Shown: piece by piece, positions 47,101 through 58,999 of the stretch | Numbering within the stretch: position 1 is the stretch's first letter | How the letters are laid out: every line of letters begins with the position of its first letter | Made by a program: the position numbers and the translations under genes | From: Niebla homalea | Taxonomy: Eukaryota > Ascomycota > Lecanoromycetes > Lecanorales > Ramalinaceae | DNA length: 64,000 nucleotides | Reading direction: 5' to 3' | Assembly (NCBI GenBank): GCA_019925105.1 | Contig: JAHGAU010000001.1 | Coordinates: forward strand, 2,232,001 to 2,296,000 | The notes under the pieces: model-generated | The model's database searches: none | What the model saw: only the letters and a program-made list of their open reading frames with translations | What the model was told of the DNA's origin: nothing

Positions 47101-47552
47101 GTCACCAGGCCTTTCCGGGGCCGTCTCTGAAGGGTGGGTATGGGCTTTGGCTCGGAGGAGGTGACGGTAGCTTCTACTCTTCCTTGGCTTCCTTCCGTCA
47201 GGACTCGACACAGACGTCTCAGCTGCTCGACGTTTCCATGATGCACGGGCAATTTGTGAATGGGCGTGCCGTCTTCGGTCCCGTCGGGGAAGGTCCATTT
47301 CTCGACCGCTTTGGGACTTGCATGAAGGATCTCATCAGCCTCCGGGCCGGGCAGGTTAGAGGCGAAGGGCACGTTGAAGGAGAGATTGACAATAGAGTCA
47401 GTAGCAGCCATGGGAGAGACGGGTTGGCCATTCATTGGGCGCTTGAGAGGTTGGGCAATGGACATATCCATGGGGTTCTGCCTCGACATCAAGCCGGTCT
47501 TCTCGAGGCCATGGCGTGCCTGGCCGGTGAAGTTGCTGAACTTTTGCATCAT
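44108..47552 (-). CDS. Multi-KH-domain RNA-binding protein, with one unresolved junction
   Basis: A large fungal protein with several KH domains, likely binding mRNA. Exons on the minus strand: 47552-47022, 46962-46684 (an acceptor at 46977 is also in frame), 46633-46172, 46122-45795, 45743 to about 45310, about 45246-45049 and 44989-44108. KH-type cores visible include ELSLHTITCGRTRKNIRLIE, EFVSGKKNGKINKIMG, SFHVPDQYHKRIIGIGGQHIQ with VFVKFSN, and YHRQLIARMNEIEDLEKKWN. After these comes a helical VPESHEIVLPATSQLREFF segment, NNAGGLKDAIDFLVSHLIPHG, and a Ser-rich tail ending GYPVPIGPPR. Exon 5 reads into a TAG at 45309-45307 (ALAKE-stop). No GT donor before it matches the phase of the next exon (DAEFVSETVV). 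One extra G (gaggtag instead of gagtag) would create an in-phase donor, so a 1-nt loss is suspected. Without the repair, two conserved C-terminal exons are lost. Confidence 0.8.
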
Positions 47553-48667
47553 GCACCAACATCTGCACACCCTCTCCCCTCTCCACACGCACCTGGGCCC
47601 TTGCTAAGGACGAAGAAAGAGGATCATGCAGATGGATTAATGTTGGAGAATTCTCAAGGGTTGTGTGACATTCAGGATGTTTTGAAAGTCAGTACCTAGT
47701 TCTAAGTCCGAGATGGAAGTAACGCCAAGCACTGGAACGGGGCACTTTGAATTGGGGGGGTCGGAAACTGGGAACTGGGGGACTGTTCGGGACTGACTGG
47801 GGGGGTGTTGAGTGGGGTTCCCAGTGGACAGTGAGGCAGTGCAAAAGAAAGAAAGTCCACTACCCACGAATGTAGATAGGGCAGATGATGACACCCAAAC
47901 CTGACCAGAATTGCTGGTCCTGCATATGCTATGTTTTACATGATTACATGTAATGCACCATCTCCGTCACCGCTAACTGTTTTACCAATGATTTCTGCTT
48001 CGTAGTCCTCTCATGAAACAGTCTCATGATGCTCTCGTGTTGGCCTGTTAAGCTCTCGCTATCTAGTCGCCGTGTTGTAGTAATTAAGATCTTTCACTGC
48101 AGGAACTTGATCCGATGATCATCTTGCCCCTCAAGCCCCTGCCCGCTCTGGTGACTAGGTAGGATTCTCTATCAGAGCCGAGTTGCCCGAGAGCGTCTGA
48201 GCTTGTTCAAACCGATAAAGACATCTCTGATTTCTCATTTCTCCTCGTCTCTACAATCTTGAGTGCAGCATTGATGCTTGCAATTATTTCAATCTTGAGA
48301 CTGCCATATAAGGGCAGAGAAGTCACGCACACTCCTGACTCGAGGTCCTCACTCAGTGGAGTGGGTACAGTGGGTATGTTGGTGATGATCACTAAGGTAG
48401 CTGACCAATCCATTTCGTAGACTTGAAACGCAACATCGGCCTCATGAAGCTAGCACACGTGACTATTACTTCTCCTTTGCGTCGCTTACATCGGGACACC
48501 CTCCTCTCCTCCCCTTGGCAATTGATTAAGAACGCTCAAAGCATCGCGGGATGAGTGCACTAGGACCATGTTCACGAGATTCCAAGATTGACCGACTGAG
48601 GTATTACATACTGCAGACAATACTACATTGTCCCTTCATATGATCTTCCCAAACGTCCTCCGCTTAG
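47553..48667. other. Intergenic KH protein - CCCH protein
   Basis: About 1.1 kb between two leftward genes, with a short run of C and G homopolymers near 47740-47800. I find no gene, RNA or repeat. It should hold the KH gene's promoter. Confidence 0.4.
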
Positions 48668-51366
48668 CTACAATCGCTGCACATACTTCCTGCTCCCATT
48701 TTGGGTTGACTCGTACATCTCCTCGTGTTGCAACACATCACGATATCGACCTTCTTCTTCCTCCGGCAAGTACTGATACATGGGTTCCTGATGCACCCTT
48801 TGGACAGGCCGTGGGACTGGCTCAGGCCGCATACTTCTTTGACGTACTACTCCTGGTGTCGCTTCGTGATGCTCGCCCAAGTTCACAATCCGTGGCTGCT
48901 GCGGCCGCACACTTGATGTTCGACTAATTGGTTGCCCACCAGAGGTCTGGAATTGACTCTCCAAGGGTCGGACAGTTGGCCTCCTCGAGGGGGATTGTCG
49001 AACTGCATCCATCTCCGTATCTTGATTAACGTACTGAGGCTGATAGTTCACATACTGCGCCGCATTTTCATACGGATCATCTGTGTAGGTGTCTTGGTCT
49101 AGATTGACTACTCGCCTACCTTCCCCACTCCTTGGGTAATCCATGTACTGCGCTTCCGTGTATTGCGGTGAGGGATCTGCCTGGATCTGTCTCAGATAGT
49201 GGCCATCCTCATCAATCAGAATTTGTTGAGACGGTCGAGAACCTCCTGAGCGTGTTTGAGCATGCTCGTAATGCGGCTCAATCTCGAACTGGCGGGTCCT
49301 CGGTGCTATCGACATAGGTCGCTCCACAGACATTGGCGCTTCGACGAATCTATTGCCGAACTGGTCTACAACAATACGTCGAGTAGGCGGGGCCATTGTC
49401 AGCGACGTACGACGAGGCTGGGGGATCTGAATCTGTCTAGGCTGCGGCGACGAAAAACGATCTTTTGCTTGCGGCTGCACCGAAGCTCGGTATTGAAAAG
49501 GTTGGGCCCGCTCAGTTGGTGATTCATACTCAACCTGAGACCCAGCTCGTCCAACGCGAGGTGCAGGGTCGGAATACTGACCATCAAAGCTGCCAGAAAA
49601 TGGTGGAGCTCGCATATGTTTAGCACTTACAACACGGCGCAGATCTGTGTCTTCGTTCGCGAAGTTAATATGACCATTCCTAGAGGTGACTTGCCGGCTA
49701 GATGGGGTCATTGGTCTTTCCTCATGGAGCTCAACGACCTGTCTTGGGCGTCGTGTGGGATAGTCGTGACGCGGATTTCGTTCGTCAAAGACAGTAGTGC
49801 TTGTGTCAACATGGGTAGGCAATTGCTGGACCCGATGGTTGTCGGGCAATCGATTGAATGGTGGAGGTGAGACTGGTTCCTCTTTGATATATACACCAGG
49901 GGAGCTCAAAGCTTCTGTCCGAGGCACAACGTTCCTCAAGTCCTCTCCGAAATCGTTTCGTCGTCTTCGCTTCCGGGCATTGGGAGGCTTTGCAATACCA
50001 ATGGGGCTCTGCCGGGCGCTCAATACTTCAGTATCTCCGTCTCGCTGGGTAGGTTCATCAACATGGCGCTGCACATGTGAGAATCGTGGCGTTTTTGAAA
50101 CTGCGAGGGGAGAGACGCGTGCAGGCTGAGGCGCAAATGGGGACGTGATATTGTTCCGAACAACGTGAACGTTATTCTATGCAACCAGGATAAGACATCA
50201 ATTTCTGTACCAGTCTGAGATAAGGCGTGGGAGGGAAAAGAACCTACATTACTCCTTGCTCTTTGTATGTCTGGCGCACGCCTGCTTCTGTCCCGACCAA
50301 ACTCATCTGTTTCAAACGACCCCTGCAGCTCCTTATCGTCTCTTTCGATTGCACGTGGCACAATCTGAGGCCTCGTCCATTGACCGTCCTTTCCTTGATT
50401 CTCCTTCAACTGCCGAAGTTGCTCCTCAAGTTCAGCAATCTTTTTAGTATCTGAATCCGGAGCGGCTTTTGCTGGGCCAGCATTACGAGCAAGGGTAGAT
50501 GGTCTGGAGGTTGGTGGAGGCGATGCTGCTAATTTTCTAGTTGCCTTGTCATTAGCACCCCTTTGAGTAATACCATGGGCTTTTTGTTCCTCTGCTTCTA
50601 TCCTTCTCACAATGGCGGGGTCATGGGAAAAGGTGCATTTGTCTCCGTACGGGCAATGCTTCCCATCGCGAAAGAATCTGCAGACGCGCAAAGGGCGGCG
50701 GGAAGGTTTTGGATTCTCAGCTTCCTCAGTCGTAGTAGAGTCGTTCATCTGGCTGGAGTAGAAGGTGTTGTCATCAAAGGAATCACTAGACGAAGCATCT
50801 GGATTAGTAGTCTTGTGATTGGGTGGCACAAAGGGCTTGACAAGCTCATGGGCCTTTTTCAACACCTCCAAGACATCGAAATCCGGGATAATCTCCTGAT
50901 CACAAGTCTTGAGTCTCATTTGCGCCTTTTTTTGCTGGACTTGTTCTTCAAGTTCACGCTCTAGGCGCTGCCGTCTTTCTTCCAGAACGGCTTTTGCACG
51001 GGATGGACTTGCCCCTACGGACTTAGGAGCTGAGGCTACCTGCCCCTGTACATTCTGGGGATCAAGAGGAACTGATGAGTTGAAAGCGACAGCTTGCGCA
51101 TTTACACCGTTGGTATTTGAAGAGGTGGCAACATTTGCAGAAGACTCCTGCCCGTTGAGGGGCATTTGGGTATTCAACAGATGCTTGGGTATCTTCAAGC
51201 GCGGATGTACGCCCGCAAAGACATCGTCACGAAGTTTGGTCAGCTGCTGGACAAGCTTGTCCATGGCTGGGTCGACACGGTTGTTTTGCTGGCCGAGGCC
51301 ATTTGCAAAGGCAGCCTGGGCAACCATACCCGGCGAAGTAGCTTCTTCGCAGAACCCCCACTTCAT
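48668..51366 (-). CDS. CCCH-type zinc-finger protein
   Basis: Two exons, 51366-50248 and 50176-48668 (71-nt intron, phase 0), give 875 residues. A single CCCH finger with C-x8-C-x5-C-x3-H spacing (VCRFFRDGKHC then PYGDKCTFSHD) lies near residue 215, flanked by a coiled-coil stretch (RQRLERELEEQVQQKKAQMRL) and followed by another (KIAELEEQLRQLKENQ). The second exon is largely disordered, Pro/Arg/Gln-rich, with a bipartite basic patch (PNARKRRRRNDF) that looks like a nuclear localisation signal. The layout suggests an RNA-binding or nuclear regulatory protein, but I cannot name an orthologue. The ATG at 51366 gives MKWGFCEEATS; a second Met 14 codons on (MVAQAAFANGL) could also be the start. 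Confidence 0.75.
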
Positions 51367-52023
51367 ACACTGTTGTTACTCCGCATGTTCGTCACCTTTA
51401 TGAATGGCCATGATGGAAGCATAAAGCCCCGAAAGTCATGTGTTGAACTTTACAACAAGGGATGGTACAGAGGATGATAATCAGCTCAAAAATCAGGAGG
51501 ATGCTAACCCCTATTGGTTAACTGTGTGTTCAGAATCGATGTCAATTCCTTGGCGATTTGATTTGTCCAGAACATAAAACATTTTTACCCTTTGGTTTAC
51601 ACTGAGCACTTTGTAATAGACTTCTAAGAACGTCCGTAGATCACTGCTACGTTCTTAGTTTCCTGAATGAAGCTGTAATAGTAGAGAAATCGCATTTTCC
51701 GCGCGCCATCAATCTCATCTCACTTTTCACAAATCTTGAGCTCCACGTTCCTGAACAGACCCTTTTGCTTGTGTAATAGTGCGCCTGTGTGTTCATCTTC
51801 AGTTGTGTCATTACAAAAGTCATTCGCAAATGTTCCTTGAGACGCCTTGATGCATGAGTCAGAGAACCATTCGGTCTTGTTGTAGCATAAATTGAGCCTC
51901 CAGTTGCCGTCAAAGTTTCTCTCCAATCTATCAATTCTTTTCTACATGTAACAATCAAATTTCTCGAGCGATTCACAGAGCTCTAATATTTTCGTTTGGT
52001 AATCTTTTCATTGAGCAAGCAAG
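51367..52023. other. Divergent A/T-rich gap, CCCH protein / MFS
   Basis: About 660 bp, noticeably A/T-rich from 51490 to 51990. Minus-strand frames at 51647-51976 and 51720-51926 exist; the second holds four cysteines (NLCYNK, DSCIKAS, DFCND, KICEK), like a small secreted protein, but it has no signal peptide. I do not call a gene. Confidence 0.4.
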
Positions 52024-53781
52024 ATGTTGCAAGATCTTAGTCTTATCGAAATAACCTCAGGACGTCAGGAAGACAGCAATGGAAGAAGGTCTTCGGGAGA
52101 TGCTCGATGCCCGATTTCGGTAGCCAATATAGACCCCGCAAGCATGCCACATGCGGAGAGATCAGCTGCTGCGCGAGCTCCAGATCATTCGGATTTGGTC
52201 CTTGAGAAAGGCCGTTCCATAATTGTCATTGTACTGCTCACAATGGTACAATTCTTGAACTCTATGGCTACTGGTCTCATCACAGTTGGACTGCCTAGGA
52301 TGTCCATGGACTTGAACTTATCCGAGGGTCTGCTGCTTTGGTAAGTTGCTTGGATGAGTCTACAATCCCAGTGAAATTTTGAGAGGCTTTCCCGGCATAT
52401 GCTGCAAGCGACTCATTGTTGATCAATATGCTCATTGACGGCAAGCACTGATATGCACAATATTTTTAGGCCACAATCTGTCTACGGACTCACGTGTGGG
52501 AGCTGTCTTCTACTAGCAGGATCGGTGGCCGATGTAATTGGTAGTCGCCTGGTCTGCCTCACAGGCATTTCACTGAACGGAATCTTCATCATTGCTTGCG
52601 GGCTACCAAAGACTGGCATCCAGCTGATTATGTTCCGAGCCATTGGAGGCATTGCAATCTCTCTCGCACTTCCGACTTCAATGAGTATCCTCAGCACCGC
52701 TCTCCCTACTGGCAAAAGGCGAAATGTGGCCTTCTCATGCCTTGGCCTAGGCCAAGTTCTTGGCTTCTCTCTCGGTCTCGTGCTGGCTGGGGTATTTTTG
52801 GACACCGTTGGCTGGCGCGCGGGCTTCTTTCTCACAGGTGCCGTGACGACTGTTCTCTTCTTCATTGCATTCTGGGCTTTGCCAATGGACAAGCGGTCAG
52901 ACTCACCGATATTGGCAAGACTACGTGTAGAGATCGATTGGGTTGGCGCTGGCATCGCAAGCACCTGTCTTGCTCTGTTATCTTATGTTCTAGCAATGAT
53001 CACTTCAGACGTCACCAATATGCGTCAAGCTTCCAACATTGCGATACTAAGTGTCAGCCTAGCTCTTGTGCCAGCCTTCATAGTTTGGATGGCAAGACAA
53101 GAAAGAAAGGGGAGGCCAGTGCTGATTCCCAATTCTTTGTGGAGGGATCGAGCTTTCACTTGTGTCTGCCTCATGATGCTTCTCGTCTATGCAGAAATGC
53201 AGACCATGGAGCTCTTTGCCAGCCTTTTCTTCCAGCAAGTGCAAGATTTGTCCGCGCTCCAGGCCTCCCTTCGCATCCTTCCCAGTCTGGCGGTTGGCGC
53301 AGTCTTGGAGCTGTCAACAGGTTTCCTTGTTCACAAGTTTTCTGTCTGGTATCTTGTTTTTGTATCCTCAGCTCTTTCGGTCGGATCGCCATTACTCATG
53401 GCAGTCATCAATCCCAGCTGGCCGTATTGGTATGATGCCTTCCCGGCACAGCTTCTGGAGCCATTCGGTGTCGACGTTCTCTTCACTGTAGGTATTTTGA
53501 TCATATCCGATGTCTTCCCAGAGAAGACCCAAGGCCTTGCTGGTGCGGTCTTTAATAACACTGTCAGCCAATTTGGCACATCTGTTGGGTTGGCTGTTAT
53601 GGGAATCATCTCGAATGGTGTAACCCGAAATTCCAAATATGTGGACAAGGCGGCCCCCGCGGCGCTGGAGGAGGGCTACCGCGCAACATTCTGGGCAGCA
53701 TTTGCTTGGATGGTCCTCGCGTGTGGCGTTGGTGCCTATGGATTCAGAAACATTGGAAGGGTTGGTGTAAAACGAGACTAG
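52024..53781 (+). CDS. Major facilitator superfamily exporter, DHA2-like
   Basis: Plasma-membrane proton antiporter of the 14-helix drug family. Exons 52024-52340 and 52470-53781 (129-nt intron, phases match) give 542 residues. A hydrophilic N-terminus of about 65 residues precedes helix 1 (IIVIVLLTMVQFLNSM). Exon 2 carries motif A-like VADVIGSRLVCLTG, the helix-4 region FRAIGGIAISLALPTS, motif C-like LGLVLAGVFLDTVGWRAGFF, and eight or more further helices. It resembles fungal DHA2 transporters related to aminotriazole/boron exporters (ATR1). Substrate cannot be inferred; no biosynthetic cluster surrounds it. The neighbour at 53997 is convergent, 215 bp away. Confidence 0.88.
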
Positions 53782-53996
53782 AATTTTGGTAGTACCTGTG
53801 ACGACGGGGGCTAGAGGAAACACGCAAAGGAGTAAGAAAAGTCATGTCCAAAATGCTGGAGAGTCTCTAGGGAATAATTCTAATACTATCTAGAATGTAT
53901 ATACAGACATTTGAAAGGTCAATGGGTATATACAGAATTGATCACAAGATATATACAAATGTATCCAAGAACCTAGAATGTGTCTCGTGGTCTATC

Positions 53997-54764
53997 TCAT
54001 ATGGCAGCACGGGGATGAAAACCATTGATACCATTCGTTTCATGACTTGGTTGGAAGAATTGTGGGAACAGGCTCCTCAATTCATCGAGATCTCGGACCA
54101 CATGCTCAGCAGCACTGGGTTCTGGTTCCTTGTCTCCAGGTTCCAGTTTGTGAACAACTGTCCAGCCCCGTTCGCTCGCATGGCGACAGTTCAGCGCGGA
54201 ATCATCGACGAAATAGCACTCCCTGCTTCTCCCCTGCACGCCAGCTTCCTCCTCCGCCTTCTCGAACATGCGATCATGCGGTTTGGCCAACAGCGGCATC
54301 TTTGCATAATCACAGTACGTCACCCCTTCGAAGAACGTTTCCACCCCCAACAACCGCACCACGCGCATCGCATGCGTGATGTGCGCATTCGTGAACAGCC
54401 ACAGCTTCACCTTCCGCCGATCGATATCGCCCAGCAGCCGCTGCAACCGGCGATCCTCCACGATGAGGCCATCGAGGGGCAGCGCATCATCCACCTCCCG
54501 ATTGTACGCCAGCGCATCGATCTTGTGGTGCTTGACCAGGCCCGAGAGCGCGAGCCCGTATTCCTTGTAGTATTTCCGGTGCAGCTCCGTGGCCTCGGCG
54601 GCGGGCAGGGACAGGTGCCGGATGAAGTAGGCGTCGATGAGCTCCTGCATCAGGTCATGCACGCGCTTCGAGCGCGGGTAGAGGCAATTGTCGATGTCGA
54701 AGAAGAAGACGGGACGGCCATCAACAGGGTCTGCGGAGGGTGGGGGGACCATCGTGCCTACCAT
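53997..54764 (-). CDS. HAD-superfamily pyrimidine 5'-nucleotidase-like protein (SDT1/PHM8 family)
   Basis: Phosphatase of the haloacid dehalogenase fold, with yeast relatives SDT1 and PHM8 that dephosphorylate nucleotides. 255 residues from the ATG at 54764. Motif I is FFFDIDNCLYP (Asp nucleophile and Asp two residues on), followed by the helical cap LMQELIDAYFIRHLSL, ELHRKYYKEYGLALSGLV. Motif II is KLWLFTNA, the motif III lysine lies in LLAKPHDRMFEKA, and motif IV is CYFVDDSALNCRHA. The open frame extends upstream to 54965 without an ATG, so an upstream exon is possible, though the protein is already complete for the family. The coding sequence forms a GC-rich island with a C-to-G switch. 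Confidence 0.88.
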   Translation of the reverse strand: MVGTMVPPPSADPVDGRPVFFFDIDNCLYPRSKRVHDLMQELIDAYFIRHLSLPAAEATELHRKYYKEYGLALSGLVKHHKIDALAYNREVDDALPLDGLIVEDRRLQRLLGDIDRRKVKLWLFTNAHITHAMRVVRLLGVETFFEGVTYCDYAKMPLLAKPHDRMFEKAEEEAGVQGRSRECYFVDDSALNCRHASERGWTVVHKLEPGDKEPEPSAAEHVVRDLDELRSLFPQFFQPSHETNGINGFHPRAAI

Positions 54765-56112
54765 TTTCAGCGTGGGCCTGGATTGTGGCTCGATTACTCC
54801 ATGCGCTGGTGGGGCTGTTCCATCCAAATCTGCGATTGCACCACCACCGTTTGCCGCGGGCAAGATAGGCCTAATCTTGTAGACTGAAGGTATCCAACAG
54901 GGTCCAAAGGTGGGACAGCTTTCTCGGTCTCCGAGAGCAGAATGGACTGATGAAAGCCAAGACAAAGGAGTTGCTGATAGTTAAAGAGGCAAATGCGGGA
55001 GGCGGAAGGCTTGGCATTTAAAATTCCGCTGGTTTTCATTTGGTCGGTTACAAAAGTCCCTGCCGACAGCAAATCTGGGGGATCTCCCCAGTAACGCGGT
55101 CCCCTATCACCATAAAAGCCTTCAAAAATTCCAGAAAAAATCACTGAGAGCCTTGAGTACTTGAAGACTCTTTTCCCCGAGATTTATATGATTTTGACAA
55201 AATCTGAGGCTGTTCCAAGGTAATAGTTGGAGCGAAGTACAGCCGGAGAAACCTTTACAATCGGCGGGGACTTTTGTCACCGACCCTCGGACCCATGTTT
55301 TGATTCGCCTCGTCTACAGGATCCCAAATTCCCAAATTCCCAATGAGTTGGGGTTTTCTGGGATCCCCCATGGCCCCATATGCTATTAAGATTGCTGGAA
55401 GGATCATGCAGGATCTTGTCATGCGCAGTTCGCAGAACGAACAAGGAGGAAGTGGAGCCCCTGATGCCTGCTCCACACGTTGATTTTCCGCATGCAAGAT
55501 CTTGAGAAATGTAACTGGGATTGTTTGGGTTCTTGCATTCACGTAAGTCTTGACTTTCACTCCGGAGTGAGCCCCTAATGAAATTCGTCCCCTTCTCAAT
55601 GGCCGAGTACCAGCGCAGTATAGATATGAGCGGAAGAAGTGCGGGAAGCAAGGCAAATCGAACCAGGGGTGGATGTAAGAGAGCAATTCAGAATTTCAGA
55701 CTCATTCCGATTCCATTTGAGTACGTCTTCGCCAACCTACATACAGTTATGCAAGGAATTTCATATCTGGATTTTCATGCAATGCAGCACACGCGAAAGC
55801 TCGGAAGCCTTTCGTATTCGGACTTATTGGTGCGTGGAAAATTCAAACTTCACCAGTCGCAGCCTTAAAAGCCTATCAAAGAGGTAAACGCAGAATTCCC
55901 CAACTCCAATAGAACGCTGTGCCTCGCAAGCACTCGAAAAGCATGGTTCCAGTACGGAAAGTCCATAATTCGGTTGTTGGGATTCATCCTGCTACTGCAT
56001 GGTGGGAAGCGTGGCTGTTCATCGATGGCTGGACCTGATTCGAAACTTCTCTGCCTGCGCAATCTCTGTCTTGGACGTGAACAGAGGAGCCCGGGTTTTC
56101 TCCGCCCAATCA
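54765..56112. other. Intergenic HAD protein - DUF1275 protein
   Basis: About 1.35 kb between two leftward genes. It includes a short direct repeat (attcccaaattcccaaattccc, 55322-55343) and no gene-like frame. Likely the HAD promoter and DUF1275 3' end. Confidence 0.4.
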
Positions 56113-56967
56113 TCAAACAGCCGACACCTTTGCCTCTGGCCAAAACACCCAAGCAACGACGATACCTAACTTCAAACCGCCCGCAATCCACAAAGGGATC
56201 TGCATTCTCTTCGTTCCCTCTCCGATGAAGCCGCCGGCAATTGCGCCAATGAGAATTAGGAAGAATGCGGCCACTCGCCGATTCCTCTTCACATTCTTAT
56301 TGAATCCCACAAAGAAGTTGCTGTCTGTTGATATATCATGTAGCATGCTCGTGACCACGACCGTAGGAATCTCCGAAAGACTCAATGCCCGGGATCCCAC
56401 AATTTGGCCGGCGGCCTGAAAGGACAGCAAGGCGATAGGTATGACATCCCACCAGTTGATGTCGTCTGTAATGGTGTTGAGCGAGCCCTCAACACTACCT
56501 CCTTGAACGACGGCAGCGGCAATGAAGATGATGAGCGTCTGGAAGAGGAATGAGGCGACGAGGGTGCTTCTTCGCAGGCCGCCCAAATGTTTGGTGGCAT
56601 GGGAGAATAAGGTGCAGCCTAAGCAGAAACACGCGATGGACACGAGAGACTTGGCCCATCCGTAAGGCTTTGACGTGTTATGTGGTGTCGCTCCGCCCAG
56701 ACCTAAGAAAATGGTATTCCCGGTCTGCATGGAGACGAACGTTCCGAAGGCATTGTAGATTGAGCTGTCGACAAAGCCAGAAATTAGACAGCAGGCGAGA
56801 AAGAGAATGTCGGCATGGGCTGGAGTGACAGTGGCGAGGAAGTGGGCCTTGGTTCGAAGGAGGCGCGATGACGGCTTGACTGCAGAGCCTTTCTCTGACG
56901 CTGGTGTACTCGTGCTGTTTCGCCCTACGGACAGCTCCTTGTCTGGGATCCTTTCCATGGACGACAT
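56113..56967 (-). CDS. DUF1275 (YoaK-like) membrane protein
   Basis: Single exon, 284 residues. After a polar start (about 50 residues) come at least six hydrophobic segments, including ADILFLACCLISGFVDSSIY, SLVSIACFCLGCTLFSHATK, LFQTLIIFIAAAVVQGG and VAAFFLILIGAIAGGFIGEG. The motif SGFVDSSIYNAFGTFVSMQTGNTIFLG is the signature of the DUF1275 family (Pfam PF06912), and SFQAAGQIVGSRALSLSEIPTVVVTSM is its second half. These multi-pass proteins occur in bacteria and fungi with no established substrate. The ATG at 56967 begins MSSMERIP; a second Met three codons on is possible. Confidence 0.9.
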   Translation of the reverse strand: MSSMERIPDKELSVGRNSTSTPASEKGSAVKPSSRLLRTKAHFLATVTPAHADILFLACCLISGFVDSSIYNAFGTFVSMQTGNTIFLGLGGATPHNTSKPYGWAKSLVSIACFCLGCTLFSHATKHLGGLRRSTLVASFLFQTLIIFIAAAVVQGGSVEGSLNTITDDINWWDVIPIALLSFQAAGQIVGSRALSLSEIPTVVVTSMLHDISTDSNFFVGFNKNVKRNRRVAAFFLILIGAIAGGFIGEGTKRMQIPLWIAGGLKLGIVVAWVFWPEAKVSAV

Positions 56968-58999
56968 AGTTGTTGAGTTGGGCTTGTGAACCGCCGATAA
57001 AGACTGTTCAACCTTGCCAGATGAATATGCTGCGACCTGAGCCCGGAGAAGGGCGGCGAGTGATAGCAGGACTTGGATGATCGTAAAGCATGACTTGGGA
57101 TAGGATTAGTGAACTCGATGGCGCTTTCATAAGTCTCCGGCGGCGAGTGAAAGGAAACTTGAACTAAATCACTAACTCTCTAGGCTCAGCAGGTTCGCCA
57201 GCTAATACTGCAGGGTTTGAGAGAGTCTCAGTCGGGTAAAATAACGGAAATGCAGGTTCCGATCTTCAAAGACTGCCTTCCTCCCTTCCTTACTCGTACC
57301 TCCCCATTTATCCCGTCCGTCCGTGACAATGGCGTAGGCCCAGCCTTCATTGCCTCCGTAAAGTGCGGGATCGGACGAAATGTCAGGATCTACCCTAGTC
57401 GGATTAGGCTGGCGGGCCGAAAGGAAAGTCTTGGCAGTCTGGTGGAGCTGATCCCAGCGAATCGGACGACGTCTCTCCATTTATCCACCATTGATTTGTG
57501 ATGTCTGATGCCTGCAGCACCCTCGTCAATTGTTGAAGGTGTGCTCGACCGCTGGGGTCAAAAATGTCTCCACCCCTCCATCTTCAGCTGAAATCGGTGT
57601 AGAAGGTCGAATTTGGCAAGTAAGTCTGACAAATCCGAGGTCACTCGTGCCATGCCTCCATTCCATTGATACAGTCGGAATTGTATACTGCATCACTACA
57701 TCACTTGTTGCCAAGCCTGTGACCGCCAGTTCCTCATTCTGCATCGGTGGCTTACAAAACACCCTTTTGCATGTGAACGGGCAACGCTAAATCAATGGCT
57801 TAAAAAACATCCCTCCCCATACAAATCGGCAACAAAGCTTAAATCCTACCGTGAGCCGTCCCATGGGTCTGGGCATCGCTGCCCTGACTAAGGTATGGTA
57901 GCATTCACTCGCCGGCTTGGCTTGACTTGCCCAACTTTCTACTCAACACAACACGACTGGCTTGGCTTGATGTGTTCAACCTTTGGCTCGACACAACACG
58001 AGTACACCGCTCTGATAATGTATGAATCATGACTACCCTAACTCCTTGAGAATGTTTGATGCTCAGGCCTAGGGTTGGACTGTTTCCTGCACGTCATGGA
58101 TCTGCACCCGCTAGACGCCGAGCACGAGGACAAGCCCCCACGGGACCCAAACCAAGCTTATTGTGGAACCCTTTCTTCTATAGCAGCCTAGCTCTATCGA
58201 CATGGCCAAAAAAGTCCTTCCATGCACAGCCTCCTACGAAATCTGCTCATGCATTGCAGGAACGGTAGGTGTTCGGTATTCTCATGCATTTCTCTACCTT
58301 GTCGTTTTGTTGCCCGTCGTGTCGAGCCTCTGAAAACTTGTCAAAACGAAAACTTCAAAAGACTGCGTGATCAGTGGCCACGATTGCCATCTTGCAAACC
58401 TTATAATGGTGGCTAGACTTCCTCAGTGAAGAAGCCAGTCTAACCAGATGTGCTTTTCATGCAAATACAGAAGAATGTGAAGCTAATTCGCTCCCACTCC
58501 GTATCAGATCATCCTGATACACCAGTGTCTCCACAAGTCAACGGACCAAACGTCTCCGCTAGCTTGCGGCAATTTGAATTCCTGAGAAAGTCCCTCCGCT
58601 GCCAAGAGTCAATCGGGGCCCAACGTGCCGTTATGATGCCACGTTCTCTACCATCCCAAGACATCGAGTCATTAGTGATCATTGCCGACGTCTCCCGTCA
58701 GTCTATATGCATCCCCGGCCTGTAGATGTTGCTGGGAGCTGACTTGGCATAGCAGTCGGGCTACCATATTCTCCCACCTTATGCACCACCTAAGGGAGTT
58801 GTGATATGGTGGAGGGTCATCGTGGATGGATGGCAATCTCAACGGTCATGCTTGCCCAGACTCTCCCTGAGCTAAGGGTTCATAAAAAGGGTCAGCTTCG
58901 TCCCTGAGACAGAGTTCTCATTTCCTTTATCCTTAGCTTGATATCGCTAGTACCTGCCCATCCAAACACTGAAATACTCCGCTCTGCCCCAAAGAAAGA
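56968..58999. other. Intergenic DUF1275 protein - PEP mutase-family enzyme
   Basis: About 2 kb between divergent genes. Frames of 60-94 codons on both strands have no recognisable features. A degenerate 45-bp tandem duplication lies at 57913-58002 (separate entry). The rest appears to be promoter and spacer. Confidence 0.4.
57913..58002. repeat. Degenerate 45-bp tandem duplication
   Basis: Two adjacent copies, 57913-57957 and 57958-58002, each beginning with a ggcttggcttga block and ending with acacaacacga. About three quarters of positions match; differences include both transitions and transversions. It is an old local duplication in a non-coding gap. Confidence 0.85.
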
